The position numbers were made by a program, and so were the translations under genes. The notes under the pieces were generated by a model. That model was not told the DNA's origin, ran no database searches, and saw only the letters and a program-made list of their open reading frames with translations. This document shows, one piece after another, positions 22,750-30,420 of a DNA stretch of 38,141 nt; position 1 is the first letter of the stretch, and every line of letters starts with the position of its first letter. The stretch comes from Lachnospiraceae bacterium (GTDB taxonomy: Bacteria > Bacillota > Clostridia > Lachnospirales > Lachnospiraceae): the NCBI GenBank assembly GCA_009774615.1, contig VSOC01000007.1, forward strand, positions 29,487 to 67,627. Reading direction: 5' to 3'.

Positions 22750-23706
22750 GTGAACAGCAAAATAAATACAGGATGGACGCAGGCAGATATGGCAGCGATA
22801 TTGATTAAGGCAATAACTTTTGTATCCATTATCTTTCTTGGCTATGGTTTAAAGCGCGTGGGATTTTTTCAGGAAAAAGATTTCTTTCTTCTGTCAAAAA
22901 TCGTTCTGAAAATAACCCTTCCGGCTGCCATAGCCAGCAGCCTTGCCGGCATGGAATTATCACCTTCCATGCTGGTTTTGGCACTGTTTGGGTTTAGCAG
23001 CGGCGCGGTGATGATGTTTTTGGGTTATCTGATCAACATGAACCGGGGCAGAAAGGAACAGGGGTTTGCCATCCTGAATGTGTCCGGCTATAATGTGGGA
23101 AATTTTGCCCTTCCATTTGTACAGAGTTTTTTAGGGCCGATGGGCATGATGGCTACGAGTCTTTATGATTCGGGAAATGCACTGATCTGCCTGGGCGGTG
23201 CCTACAGTGTGGCGGCAAGTGTGGCAGGCGTGTCCAGGGATAAAAATCCGCTGAAAAGCATCGTAAAATCCTTGGCAAAATCCGTCCCTTTTCTGGTGTA
23301 CCTTCTGATGATTACCCTCTGTCTTCTGCATATTTCGCTGCCGCCGTTCATTCTTTCCTTTGCCAAAACAATTGCAAGCGGCAATGCGTTTTTAGCCATG
23401 CTGATGCTGGGTGTGGGTTTTCGCATCGAATTTAACCGGGAATATACGGGAAAGCTTTTGAAGTATCTTCTTCTCCGCTATATAACGGCGGGGGTGTTTG
23501 CTTTGTGCTTTTACTATTGCCTTCCCTTTGCCCTGGAAACCCGGCAGGCCATGGTGCTGATTACCCTTGCGCCGATATCTTCTTCCAGTCCGGCATTTAC
23601 CGGAGAGATAGGGGGCGATGTGGGGCTTTCGAGTGCCTGCAACTCCATGTCCATCTTAATCAGCATTGTCGTGATGACGGTTTTGCTCCTGGTGATGCTG
23701 ACGTAG
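22750..23706 (+). CDS. AEC-family transporter (auxin efflux carrier/malate permease type)
   Basis: 318 aa from a GTG start at 22750; the ATG at 22789 is an alternative, and neither has a strong ribosome site. About ten membrane segments are visible. Family marks are FLGYGLKRVGFF in the first helix, ITLPAAIASSLAG, the NVGNFALPFVQ crossover region (NVSGYNVGNFALP) and APISSSSPAF near the end, where other members have a conserved proline. Members export or import small carboxylates or amino-acid derivatives. The position directly after ilvE hints at a branched-chain acid, but that is a guess. Confidence 0.85.
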   Translation: MNSKINTGWTQADMAAILIKAITFVSIIFLGYGLKRVGFFQEKDFFLLSKIVLKITLPAAIASSLAGMELSPSMLVLALFGFSSGAVMMFLGYLINMNRGRKEQGFAILNVSGYNVGNFALPFVQSFLGPMGMMATSLYDSGNALICLGGAYSVAASVAGVSRDKNPLKSIVKSLAKSVPFLVYLLMITLCLLHISLPPFILSFAKTIASGNAFLAMLMLGVGFRIEFNREYTGKLLKYLLLRYITAGVFALCFYYCLPFALETRQAMVLITLAPISSSSPAFTGEIGGDVGLSSACNSMSILISIVVMTVLLLVMLT

Positions 23707-23806
23707 AACAGCCTTTATGTATGTTACAGGAGTGATGATGAAAGCTGCATTTGCACGGTCAGTACCTGCTGCGGTATAGCTGTGCTTATAAAAGAGGAGA
23801 AAAGAG

Positions 23807-24931
23807 ATGAAAAGCAGAGTTGAAGATGCAGTAAATCTGTTTATGAGCGGTTATAATTGCTGCCAGTCCGTGTTCAGTGCTTACAGCGATTTATTTGGCT
23901 TAGACAGGGAAATGGCACTGAAGCTGTCCTGTTCGATGGGCGGCGGCATAGGCCGGATGCGCGAAGTCTGCGGAACCGTATCCGGTATGGCTATGATTGC
24001 CGGTCTGGTCTGCGGGAATACCGACCCGACAAACCAGGATGCCAAGACAAAGAATTATGAAACTGTCCGAAAGATGGCAGATGCATTTAAAAAGGAACAC
24101 CAGACCATAATCTGCCGGGAATTATTAGGGCTTTTGGAAGCGGAAGAAAGCGCTTCGCCAAAGGCACGCACAGCCGAGTATTATAAAAAACGTCCCTGCG
24201 CCAGGATTGTTGCTACAGCGGCCAGGATTATCGAAGAAACCTTTCCGGAACTTCTAGAAGAAAATGGCGGGAAGAACGAAGGAAAGCAGGGAAACGGGAA
24301 GGAGCCGGAGAGCGAAAGAAAGCAGGCTGGCAAAGAGAAGCCGGAAATGCTTCCTGTGGTCAATGCGTCCGGAGAGGTTATTGGCCGGGCGGAGCGGAAA
24401 GAGGTTCATCAGAAGGGACTCTGGCATCCGGTGGTACACTGCTGGATGTATGCTAAGCAGGACGACCAGATTTGGTTTTATTTCCAGAAGCGGTCGGAAA
24501 TAAAAGATGATTTTCCGGGGTACTATGATATTGGCTCAACCGGGCATGTGGCCGATCAGGAAACGGCACAGGAAGCCGTAATGCGGGAAGCTGAGGAAGA
24601 GATGGGAATCCGCATGGAAGAAGACCGTCTTCATTATCTGGGAACCGTAAAAGAAGAAATGGATGTAAACGGATGCAATGACCGGGAAATTGCCCAGGTT
24701 TATCTTTACCATCTGGATATTCCCTTTTTTGCTCCCGGGGAGGAAGTTTCGGAAGTTATTGCTGTTTCAAAAGAGGAACTGGAGAAAAAAGAACTGGAAA
24801 ATGCCCCTTATATCCAGGGACACAGCCTCTGCGGAGAACCGGTATTTCTGCGGGCCAAAGAATGGTGCTGCCATGAAGGAGAATATCAGAAGCTGGTTAT
24901 GCCGTTTTTTGCGGAACACGGGATAGGATGA
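23807..24931 (+). CDS. fusion of C_GCAxxG_C_C redox domain and NUDIX hydrolase
   Basis: 374 aa. Residues 1-150 are a C_GCAxxG_C_C (PF09719) domain, with Cys18, 19, 42, 55, 69, 103 and 131 in the family pattern (YNCCQSV, SCSMGGGIG, CGTVSG). This likely redox or metal domain is usually a stand-alone protein of this length. A charged Lys/Glu linker (about 150-180) leads to a NUDIX domain with a full box at 246-268 (GHVADQE, then REAEEEMGI), of the IDI1/YfcD-like type (GEVIGRAERKEVHQKGLWH). The frame is continuous with no sign of a misjoin. AGAGGAG lies 9 bases before ATG. The function of the fusion is unknown; a cysteine-dependent switch on a nucleotide or isoprenoid hydrolase is one idea. Confidence 0.85.
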   Translation: MKSRVEDAVNLFMSGYNCCQSVFSAYSDLFGLDREMALKLSCSMGGGIGRMREVCGTVSGMAMIAGLVCGNTDPTNQDAKTKNYETVRKMADAFKKEHQTIICRELLGLLEAEESASPKARTAEYYKKRPCARIVATAARIIEETFPELLEENGGKNEGKQGNGKEPESERKQAGKEKPEMLPVVNASGEVIGRAERKEVHQKGLWHPVVHCWMYAKQDDQIWFYFQKRSEIKDDFPGYYDIGSTGHVADQETAQEAVMREAEEEMGIRMEEDRLHYLGTVKEEMDVNGCNDREIAQVYLYHLDIPFFAPGEEVSEVIAVSKEELEKKELENAPYIQGHSLCGEPVFLRAKEWCCHEGEYQKLVMPFFAEHGIG

Positions 24932-25041
24932 TGGCTGCAGATTTTTTGACGATTCTCTGTTTGTACATTTATACATAAAATAATTTTTTTAAGCCATACT
25001 AGCTTTGTCATGAAAACAGTATTGATAAAGGAGGAAGTCAA

Positions 25042-25356
25042 ATGACAAAGTTAGACTGCAATGTTACCAGCTGTATGCATAATGCCGATAACTGCTGCTG
25101 CAAGAGTGAGATTATTGTGGACGGCCATCAGGCAAAAGACTGCTGCGAAACCTGCTGCGGGAGTTTTGACGAGAACAAGGGCGGTGCATTTACCAACCTG
25201 TTTAAAACCCCGGAAAAGAATCTGGAGGTAGGCTGTGAAGCTGTAAATTGTGTGTATAATGAACAGCGGCACTGCCAGGCCGAGCACATCGGCATTGCCG
25301 GTGACGGCGCTGTAGAAGCCTCACAGACCGAGTGCAGCAGCTTCCGCGCAAGATAA
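25042..25356 (+). CDS. DUF1540 Cys-rich protein, two repeats
   Basis: 104 aa with two copies of the DUF1540 motif (about 5-43 and 65-101). Each has the pattern CNVTSCMHN / CEAVNCVYN, then internal Cys and a closing C..SF (CCGSF, CSSF). Twelve Cys residues suggest a small metal-binding protein. The family is common in Clostridia; its role is not known. AAAGGAGG precedes the ATG. It stands alone with its own terminator. Confidence 0.88.
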   Translation: MTKLDCNVTSCMHNADNCCCKSEIIVDGHQAKDCCETCCGSFDENKGGAFTNLFKTPEKNLEVGCEAVNCVYNEQRHCQAEHIGIAGDGAVEASQTECSSFRAR

Positions 25357-25371
25357 AGGAACAAAAGAGCA

Positions 25372-25416
25372 GGGCATTTTATGGAGGATAAACTTCATGG
25401 GATGCCCGTTATTTTT
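25372..25416 (+). terminator. terminator after the DUF1540 gene
   Basis: GGGCATTTTATG (25372-25383) pairs with CATGGGATGCCC (25396-25407) through three central G-U pairs, then GTTATTTTT. Confidence 0.7.
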
Positions 25417-25677
25417 GGCGGAAATGGTTTTTATTTTTATATTGCTTTCAAGGTTAGGGAGGCTTACCACCTTGGAACACGATTGTTTTGTCTACATCCT
25501 ATCATACGATGGTATGCCTTTCAACATTTTTCGACAGCTGTGGTACGATGATTAAGATTGGAAAGTTATGTTTTGGAATGGAAAATAAGAAAAAAGGAAC
25601 GGCAGTGTTTTATCGGCAGTGAATAACTAACGGACAGGTAATGGAAAGATAAGATCTATTGGAGATAAAGAAACAAA
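25417..25677. other. intergenic stretch without a recognised feature
   Basis: No convincing gene, promoter or repeat. A 52-codon frame starting inside the terminator stem (MGCPLFLAEMVFIF...) has no family look. A small dyad CATAC/GTATG lies near 25510. Confidence 0.5.
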
Positions 25678-25696
25678 AAGGAGAAAAAGATTTTTT

Positions 25697-26965
25697 ATGA
25701 GAAGTTGGGAGAAGAAGGAATTTTTATGGGGATTAGTGGAAAAACATCAGGACGATCTGCTGCAGATTTGTTCGGAACTGATACAGATTCCCAGTGTAGA
25801 GTGGAAGGGAATTGAGGAGATTCTGCGCTATTCCTGTAATTTTCTGGACGGACTTGGGATTTCCTATAAGGTTCTGCGTCCATGGGGCGAGATTCCCTGT
25901 ATTGTGGCGGAATTAGGGAAGGATGGCGGAGAATATGGTATTTTCAATGGGCATCTGGATATTGTGGGGCCGGGGGATCTTTCCCGCTGGAGTTATGATC
26001 CTTACTGCGGCACGATCACCGATACCCAGGTTTTAGGCCGCGGCGCTTCGGATATGAAATGCGGCTGTGCCGTGCTCTTGTTTTTATTAAAATTAATCGT
26101 CGAAGAAGGACTGAATTTGCAGGGAAGATTAGCACTGCATCTGGTGCACGACGAAGAACAGGGCGGAGAGCAGGGCAGCAAATGGCTGACCGAAAACGGC
26201 TATGCCGACGGGGCAAAATTCTGCATTATTACCGAACCTACATCTTATGACTATGTGGAGATTGGGCAGAAAGGCCGGGCAAGAATATTGCTGCGCACCT
26301 ACAGGAAGGCAATAAACGGCAGTGTGATGAACTATGTGGGGGAAAGTGCCATTCATCATATGATTAATATTCTTTCCCACATCCAGGAATTGGGAGATTT
26401 GGAGGGAAGTGTAACCGAAAAAGAGCAGAAAATTGTCGAAGCTTCCCAGGAAGTTATCCGGGGAGCCATGAACCGCCAGGAAGTGGGCGGGGCGATTAAT
26501 CATGTCAACGTCAATATATTATCCATTGACGGAGGCGATGTCGACGCGATGACGGCAGAATACTGTGAAGCCCGTCTGGCTCTTGGCGTTCCCTTTATGA
26601 TTACCAAAGAGCAGGTACATCAGAAATTATTGGATATTATCAAGGCATCTGGTGCGGCCTGCGAGATTGAGTATCTGGCCTGGGAGGACGGACAGAGAAC
26701 GGACGGGGATAATCCTCTGGTACATTCTGTGAAGGATAATGCCGAGAAAATTACCGGAAGAACGATGACTCCGGCCTACCAGTGGGCGACCAGCGATGCA
26801 AAATACTACCGGCGAAAAGGAATCCCGACCATTCAGTTCGGCCCGTCGAATAATAAGGAAGTACAGTCCTATAATGAGGATGTGGAGATTGTGGATATTG
26901 TCCAGTGCGCAAAAACACATCTGGCCGTGCTGGAAGATATGCTGGGGTTTGATTTGGGGGAGTAG
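25697..26965 (+). CDS. M20-family metallopeptidase/deacylase (ArgE/DapE type)
   Basis: 422 aa, two-domain M20 architecture with the dimerisation domain near 190-310. Metal-site residues are His86 (FNGHLDIV), Asp119 (GRGASDMKCG), Glu153-Glu154 (HDEEQGG; the first is the general base) and Glu180 (IITEPTS). In the C-terminal metal motif, where relatives have a histidine before the NE pair, this protein reads VQSYNEDVEI, so the last ligand appears to be Gln. Members hydrolyse N-acyl amino acids or dipeptides; the substrate is unknown. AAGGAG lies 13 bases before the ATG, rather far. Confidence 0.85.
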   Translation: MRSWEKKEFLWGLVEKHQDDLLQICSELIQIPSVEWKGIEEILRYSCNFLDGLGISYKVLRPWGEIPCIVAELGKDGGEYGIFNGHLDIVGPGDLSRWSYDPYCGTITDTQVLGRGASDMKCGCAVLLFLLKLIVEEGLNLQGRLALHLVHDEEQGGEQGSKWLTENGYADGAKFCIITEPTSYDYVEIGQKGRARILLRTYRKAINGSVMNYVGESAIHHMINILSHIQELGDLEGSVTEKEQKIVEASQEVIRGAMNRQEVGGAINHVNVNILSIDGGDVDAMTAEYCEARLALGVPFMITKEQVHQKLLDIIKASGAACEIEYLAWEDGQRTDGDNPLVHSVKDNAEKITGRTMTPAYQWATSDAKYYRRKGIPTIQFGPSNNKEVQSYNEDVEIVDIVQCAKTHLAVLEDMLGFDLGE

Positions 26966-27005
26966 AAATCATTATTAACATAAGTTTGACAGGAAGGGGA
27001 GTGCG

Positions 27006-27557
27006 ATGAATAGCGCAGTAAAAGATAAGGCTATCTGTACTGTTGATTCTATTTATGCTCTGCCAGATGGACAAAGAGCAGAATTAATTGACGGACAAAT
27101 TTATAATATAGCCCCGCCTATGCGGATTCATCAAAGACTTATCAATCGTCTTTCGCAGGTAATTACAAACTATATTGATGCAAAACATGGAGAGTGTGAA
27201 GTTTACCCTGCACCATTTGCTGTTTTTTTAAATGCTGACAATAAAACTTATGTTGAACCGGATATATCGGTGATATGTGATAAAAACAAACTGGATGACA
27301 GAGGGTGCAATGGTGCCCCGGATTGGGTTATTGAGATTATTTCTCCCAGTACGGAACGTATGGACTATGGGATAAAGCTTTTTAAATACCATTCGGCAGG
27401 CGTAAGAGAATATTGGATTGTAAATCCTTTAAACAGAACGGTGAATGTCTTTGATTTCGAGAACAATGAAAAAACCGGACAATACAGCTTTGATGTTGAT
27501 ATTACTTCTTGTATCTGTAAAGAATTAAGGATTAGAATTACCAATTTACTTTCTTAG
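27006..27557 (+). CDS. Uma2-family putative endonuclease (DUF820)
   Basis: 183 aa. The family carries a restriction-endonuclease-like PD-(D/E)XK fold: Glu26 in RAELIDGQIYN, Asp86 in VEPDISVI, Glu110 in DWVIEIISPS, then GIKLFKYHSAGVREYWIVNP. The domain is complete. The DNA is more AT-rich than the genes to its left and similar to the 5' part of the next gene, so both may have arrived together. Cellular role unknown; Uma2 genes are often multicopy. AGGAAGGGG precedes the ATG. Confidence 0.88.
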   Translation: MNSAVKDKAICTVDSIYALPDGQRAELIDGQIYNIAPPMRIHQRLINRLSQVITNYIDAKHGECEVYPAPFAVFLNADNKTYVEPDISVICDKNKLDDRGCNGAPDWVIEIISPSTERMDYGIKLFKYHSAGVREYWIVNPLNRTVNVFDFENNEKTGQYSFDVDITSCICKELRIRITNLLS

Positions 27558-27653
27558 CGTGTGTTTGAAGAGTGATTTCTGTCGGGACAGTATTATTTTT
27601 ATGGTTTTGGGACATTCCTGAAACTAAATAATAAAAATGCAAGGAGGATTAAC

Positions 27654-30191
27654 ATGAGTATGAAAAAACTCAAACAACAAGTGGCAGCTGCTTTAATCGT
27701 TGCAATGACTGCGACGAATGTTTTATCGGCGTTTGCTGCGGACGGAGTCGGACAGCCGAACACAAAACGTGAGGTTGCTGTAACATTTAACTCTGGGGCA
27801 GGATATTTTGAAACTGCTTCCAAATCATCTGTGGCGACGTTCAGTAATGCGAAAAAAACTGATTTGACACAGGATGAAAGCAAGATTGCCACGCAGAGTT
27901 CCATTACCAGAACTTTTATGATGGATGGTAAGGAATTTGATGATTATGTAGCAGGCATAGAAGGTGGTGCTTTTAAGAACGACACAAATGAGTATTATGT
28001 AAATCTTGAAAATGCAGATCATTGGTTTGCAGAGTTGGCAGTAGATGAAAACTTACGTCCAGAGATGTTAAAACTCGAAGATAATGCAGATTTGAAATTG
28101 GAATTCGCTGGTTGGTATGATAATTCTGAAAAAATACCAAAGGCAGTAGACAAAAGCACCGAGATTTATAATGGTGCGGTATTGGATGCGGGATGGAAAA
28201 CTCCACAAACACTTCCAGATACCGTTGATAAAGCGTTTGATGAGTTAGTTGCGGTAGGTCTGCCTCAAGATGCTAAACTGGTTCTTGACGAAGTGAAGGA
28301 CACAGATAAAAAAGAATATGCTGACTTGGCAAAGGAATTGATAGAAATTAATGATAAAGCTGCTGTCGGCGGAGATGTTTATGAGTTAGTAGAGGGTACA
28401 CCGATTGTTTCCGTAGATATCAATGTTGAAAATTTGGAAAGCAATGCTAAAGGAATAGTAACCGTGCTTCTTCCAACTCCAGAGGGATTAAAGGATGTAA
28501 AATTAGATGCAGGGGAACGTATTATTGCGATTCATTATGCAAAGAATGATACATACATTATCCCTGTCGAAGTTGATCCGGAAACTGAGAATATGAGTTT
28601 TGAACTTGATTTAAGTCAGGGATTCAGCCCATTCTTCTTTGTTAAGGCGAAAGTTGCAGAAAAGCCTGAGCCAGATAATCCGAATCCGCCGACACCTTCT
28701 AAAGTAAAGGTAACGGTGAAAGTAATCGGTTCAAATGATGGCTATATTGCTGCATGGACACGGGATGAACTTGGAGTGACCTATTTGCCAGTTAATGAAG
28801 ATGTAACTCTTGATAAGGGAACTCAACTTTACTATGTTGGAGTAGCTCATGGTGATAAAGAGTGTACATCTTATACGATAACGAATACGGAAACTTCGGA
28901 AAAGAGCGTTATAAATGGTTGGGAGGCATGGCCTTTTACGGTTGAAAACAATTGTGAAATAGCTCCCACATTTGAAGCATATGAGTCAGGCGATGATGAT
29001 TATTCTGATGAAAATTACTGTTATGCCTGCTTAGAGCCTGGATTACTAACGGCTGAGGGCGCATACAGTGGTGTTGTGCATGTGGAAGAATGGGATGCGG
29101 AAGCAAAAGATTTTAAGGCGGTAACGGGAGCAAAGCTTCGTATTCCAACAGAAGAAGATATAGAAAAATATAAAGAATTTTTCTACAGATTTGGTATTGA
29201 CGAAATTGCCTGGGAACTTTTTGACTATGTGGCAGAGGGTAATGAAGTAAGAAGCAAAAATGCATTAAAACCGGGTACTTATCACCTTCCGATGATTTTA
29301 ACTTATGAAAATGAGGAGCATTTAATGCACGATTTACAGGTCAGAGTTGGTGTATGGATGAATTTCATTCCTGGATTATATTCATATGACGGTAAAATTG
29401 TTGTTGAAAATGAATTGGAATGGAGGCTCGAACGCTATGATGAGCGCCGATTTAATTATGCAAATGGTGATAATTGGAGCAAAATAGAAGAATTATTAAA
29501 AGCTGAACCAATCAATCCTGTTCCGAGAATGTATAATTATGAATTCGCAGGGTGGCAGACGGTGGATGGTGTGGAGTATGCATCCAATACCCGTCTTGTA
29601 CCAGAAAACAGAGAAGATTATGAATTCTATGCAGTAGCAATTTTCACTGACAAAGACGGAAAAACTTATTTTGGAAACAAGACAAGCGGCAACCAAGACA
29701 ACAACAATGGCGGCGGTTCCAACTCCTCCGGCGGCGGTTCCAGAAGACATGTTATCGGCGGAAGTTCTTCAACGATTACCAGCATGACCGGAACCTGGAC
29801 GATGGGTGAAAACGGCTGGAAGTTCTTAAAGACCAACGGCGAATATGCAACAAATACCTGGGGCTACATCAATAATCAGTGGTATTATTTCAACGAAGCA
29901 GGCGATATGGTAACCGGATGGTATTTTGTCAATGGCCGCTGGTACTACTTAAACCCAGCAGAGGGAAGCTTCCAGGGCGCTATGCTGACCGGAGTAATCT
30001 TTGACCCGTTCTACAATGCCTATTTCTATGCGGATGCAAACGGTGCTATGGTAACCGGATGGTATCAGGTAGCCGATAAATGGTATTACTTCAATCCGGT
30101 TTCTGACGGCAGACAGGGTGCATTGCTGGCGGATACGGTGATTGACGGATATTATGTAGGTGCTGACGGAGCCTGGGTTTCCGGAAATTAA
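27654..30191 (+). CDS. secreted cell-surface protein with C-terminal wall-binding repeats
   Basis: 845 aa with AGGAGG 7 bases before the ATG. A signal peptide ends near SAFA (28). LEFAGWYDNSEKIPKAVD (about 150-166) and YEFAGWQTVDGVEYA (about 625-640) look like InlB B-repeat-type segments. The middle is unrecognised. A Ser/Gly linker (about 683-700) leads to choline/glucan-binding-type repeats from about 715 to the end (GWKFLKTNGEYATNTWGYI, QWYYFNEAGDMVTGWY, KWYYFNP), which anchor proteins to wall polymers. Coding up to about 29690 is AT-rich, while the linker and repeats use GC-richer codons like the host genes, so the anchor looks modular. Substrate or partner unknown. Confidence 0.88.
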   Translation: MSMKKLKQQVAAALIVAMTATNVLSAFAADGVGQPNTKREVAVTFNSGAGYFETASKSSVATFSNAKKTDLTQDESKIATQSSITRTFMMDGKEFDDYVAGIEGGAFKNDTNEYYVNLENADHWFAELAVDENLRPEMLKLEDNADLKLEFAGWYDNSEKIPKAVDKSTEIYNGAVLDAGWKTPQTLPDTVDKAFDELVAVGLPQDAKLVLDEVKDTDKKEYADLAKELIEINDKAAVGGDVYELVEGTPIVSVDINVENLESNAKGIVTVLLPTPEGLKDVKLDAGERIIAIHYAKNDTYIIPVEVDPETENMSFELDLSQGFSPFFFVKAKVAEKPEPDNPNPPTPSKVKVTVKVIGSNDGYIAAWTRDELGVTYLPVNEDVTLDKGTQLYYVGVAHGDKECTSYTITNTETSEKSVINGWEAWPFTVENNCEIAPTFEAYESGDDDYSDENYCYACLEPGLLTAEGAYSGVVHVEEWDAEAKDFKAVTGAKLRIPTEEDIEKYKEFFYRFGIDEIAWELFDYVAEGNEVRSKNALKPGTYHLPMILTYENEEHLMHDLQVRVGVWMNFIPGLYSYDGKIVVENELEWRLERYDERRFNYANGDNWSKIEELLKAEPINPVPRMYNYEFAGWQTVDGVEYASNTRLVPENREDYEFYAVAIFTDKDGKTYFGNKTSGNQDNNNGGGSNSSGGGSRRHVIGGSSSTITSMTGTWTMGENGWKFLKTNGEYATNTWGYINNQWYYFNEAGDMVTGWYFVNGRWYYLNPAEGSFQGAMLTGVIFDPFYNAYFYADANGAMVTGWYQVADKWYYFNPVSDGRQGALLADTVIDGYYVGADGAWVSGN

Positions 30192-30237
30192 TATCTGATT
30201 TCTAAAAGACGAATTACAAAACGACATAAACAGTATA

Positions 30238-30277
30238 ACAGAGCGGTAAAGTCTTCGTGTTTGCCGTTCTGTTTTTG
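30238..30277 (+). terminator. terminator after the surface protein gene
   Basis: ACAGAGCGGTAAA (30238-30250) pairs with TTTGCCGTTCTGT (30260-30272) with two wobbles, followed by TTTT. Confidence 0.85.
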
Positions 30278-30335
30278 TTCTGAAATAGTTCAGATTTTCT
30301 CTGACAAATTGGATTTAAGCAAATCGAAATAAAAT

Positions 30336-30347
30336 GAACATTCGTTC
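30336..30347 (+). promoter_or_regulatory. LexA-like dyad upstream of the lipoprotein promoter
   Basis: GAACATTCGTTC has the GAAC-N4-GTTC core of Gram-positive SOS boxes, 9 bases upstream of the -35. The flanking consensus positions do not all match. Tentative. Confidence 0.3.
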
Positions 30348-30356
30348 GAAAAAATG

Positions 30357-30385
30357 TTGCCAATCGCAAATTTTTGTTGTATAAT
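30357..30385 (+). promoter_or_regulatory. promoter of the lipoprotein gene
   Basis: TTGCCA (30357-30362), 17-bp spacer, TATAAT (30380-30385), 35 bases before the start. Confidence 0.75.
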
Positions 30386-30420
30386 AAGAGAAGCGTTGAC
30401 AGAAAAGGAGAGGAAAGGTT

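Noticed and set aside
23737..23781. 14-codon leader-like ORF (MMKAAFARSVPAAV) before the redox-NUDIX gene
   Set aside because: It has a plausible AGGAG but no regulatory codon run, and no attenuator hairpin is evident after it.
25398..25556. 52-codon ORF after the DUF1540 gene
   Set aside because: It starts inside a terminator stem, has no ribosome site, and its composition gives no sign of a family.
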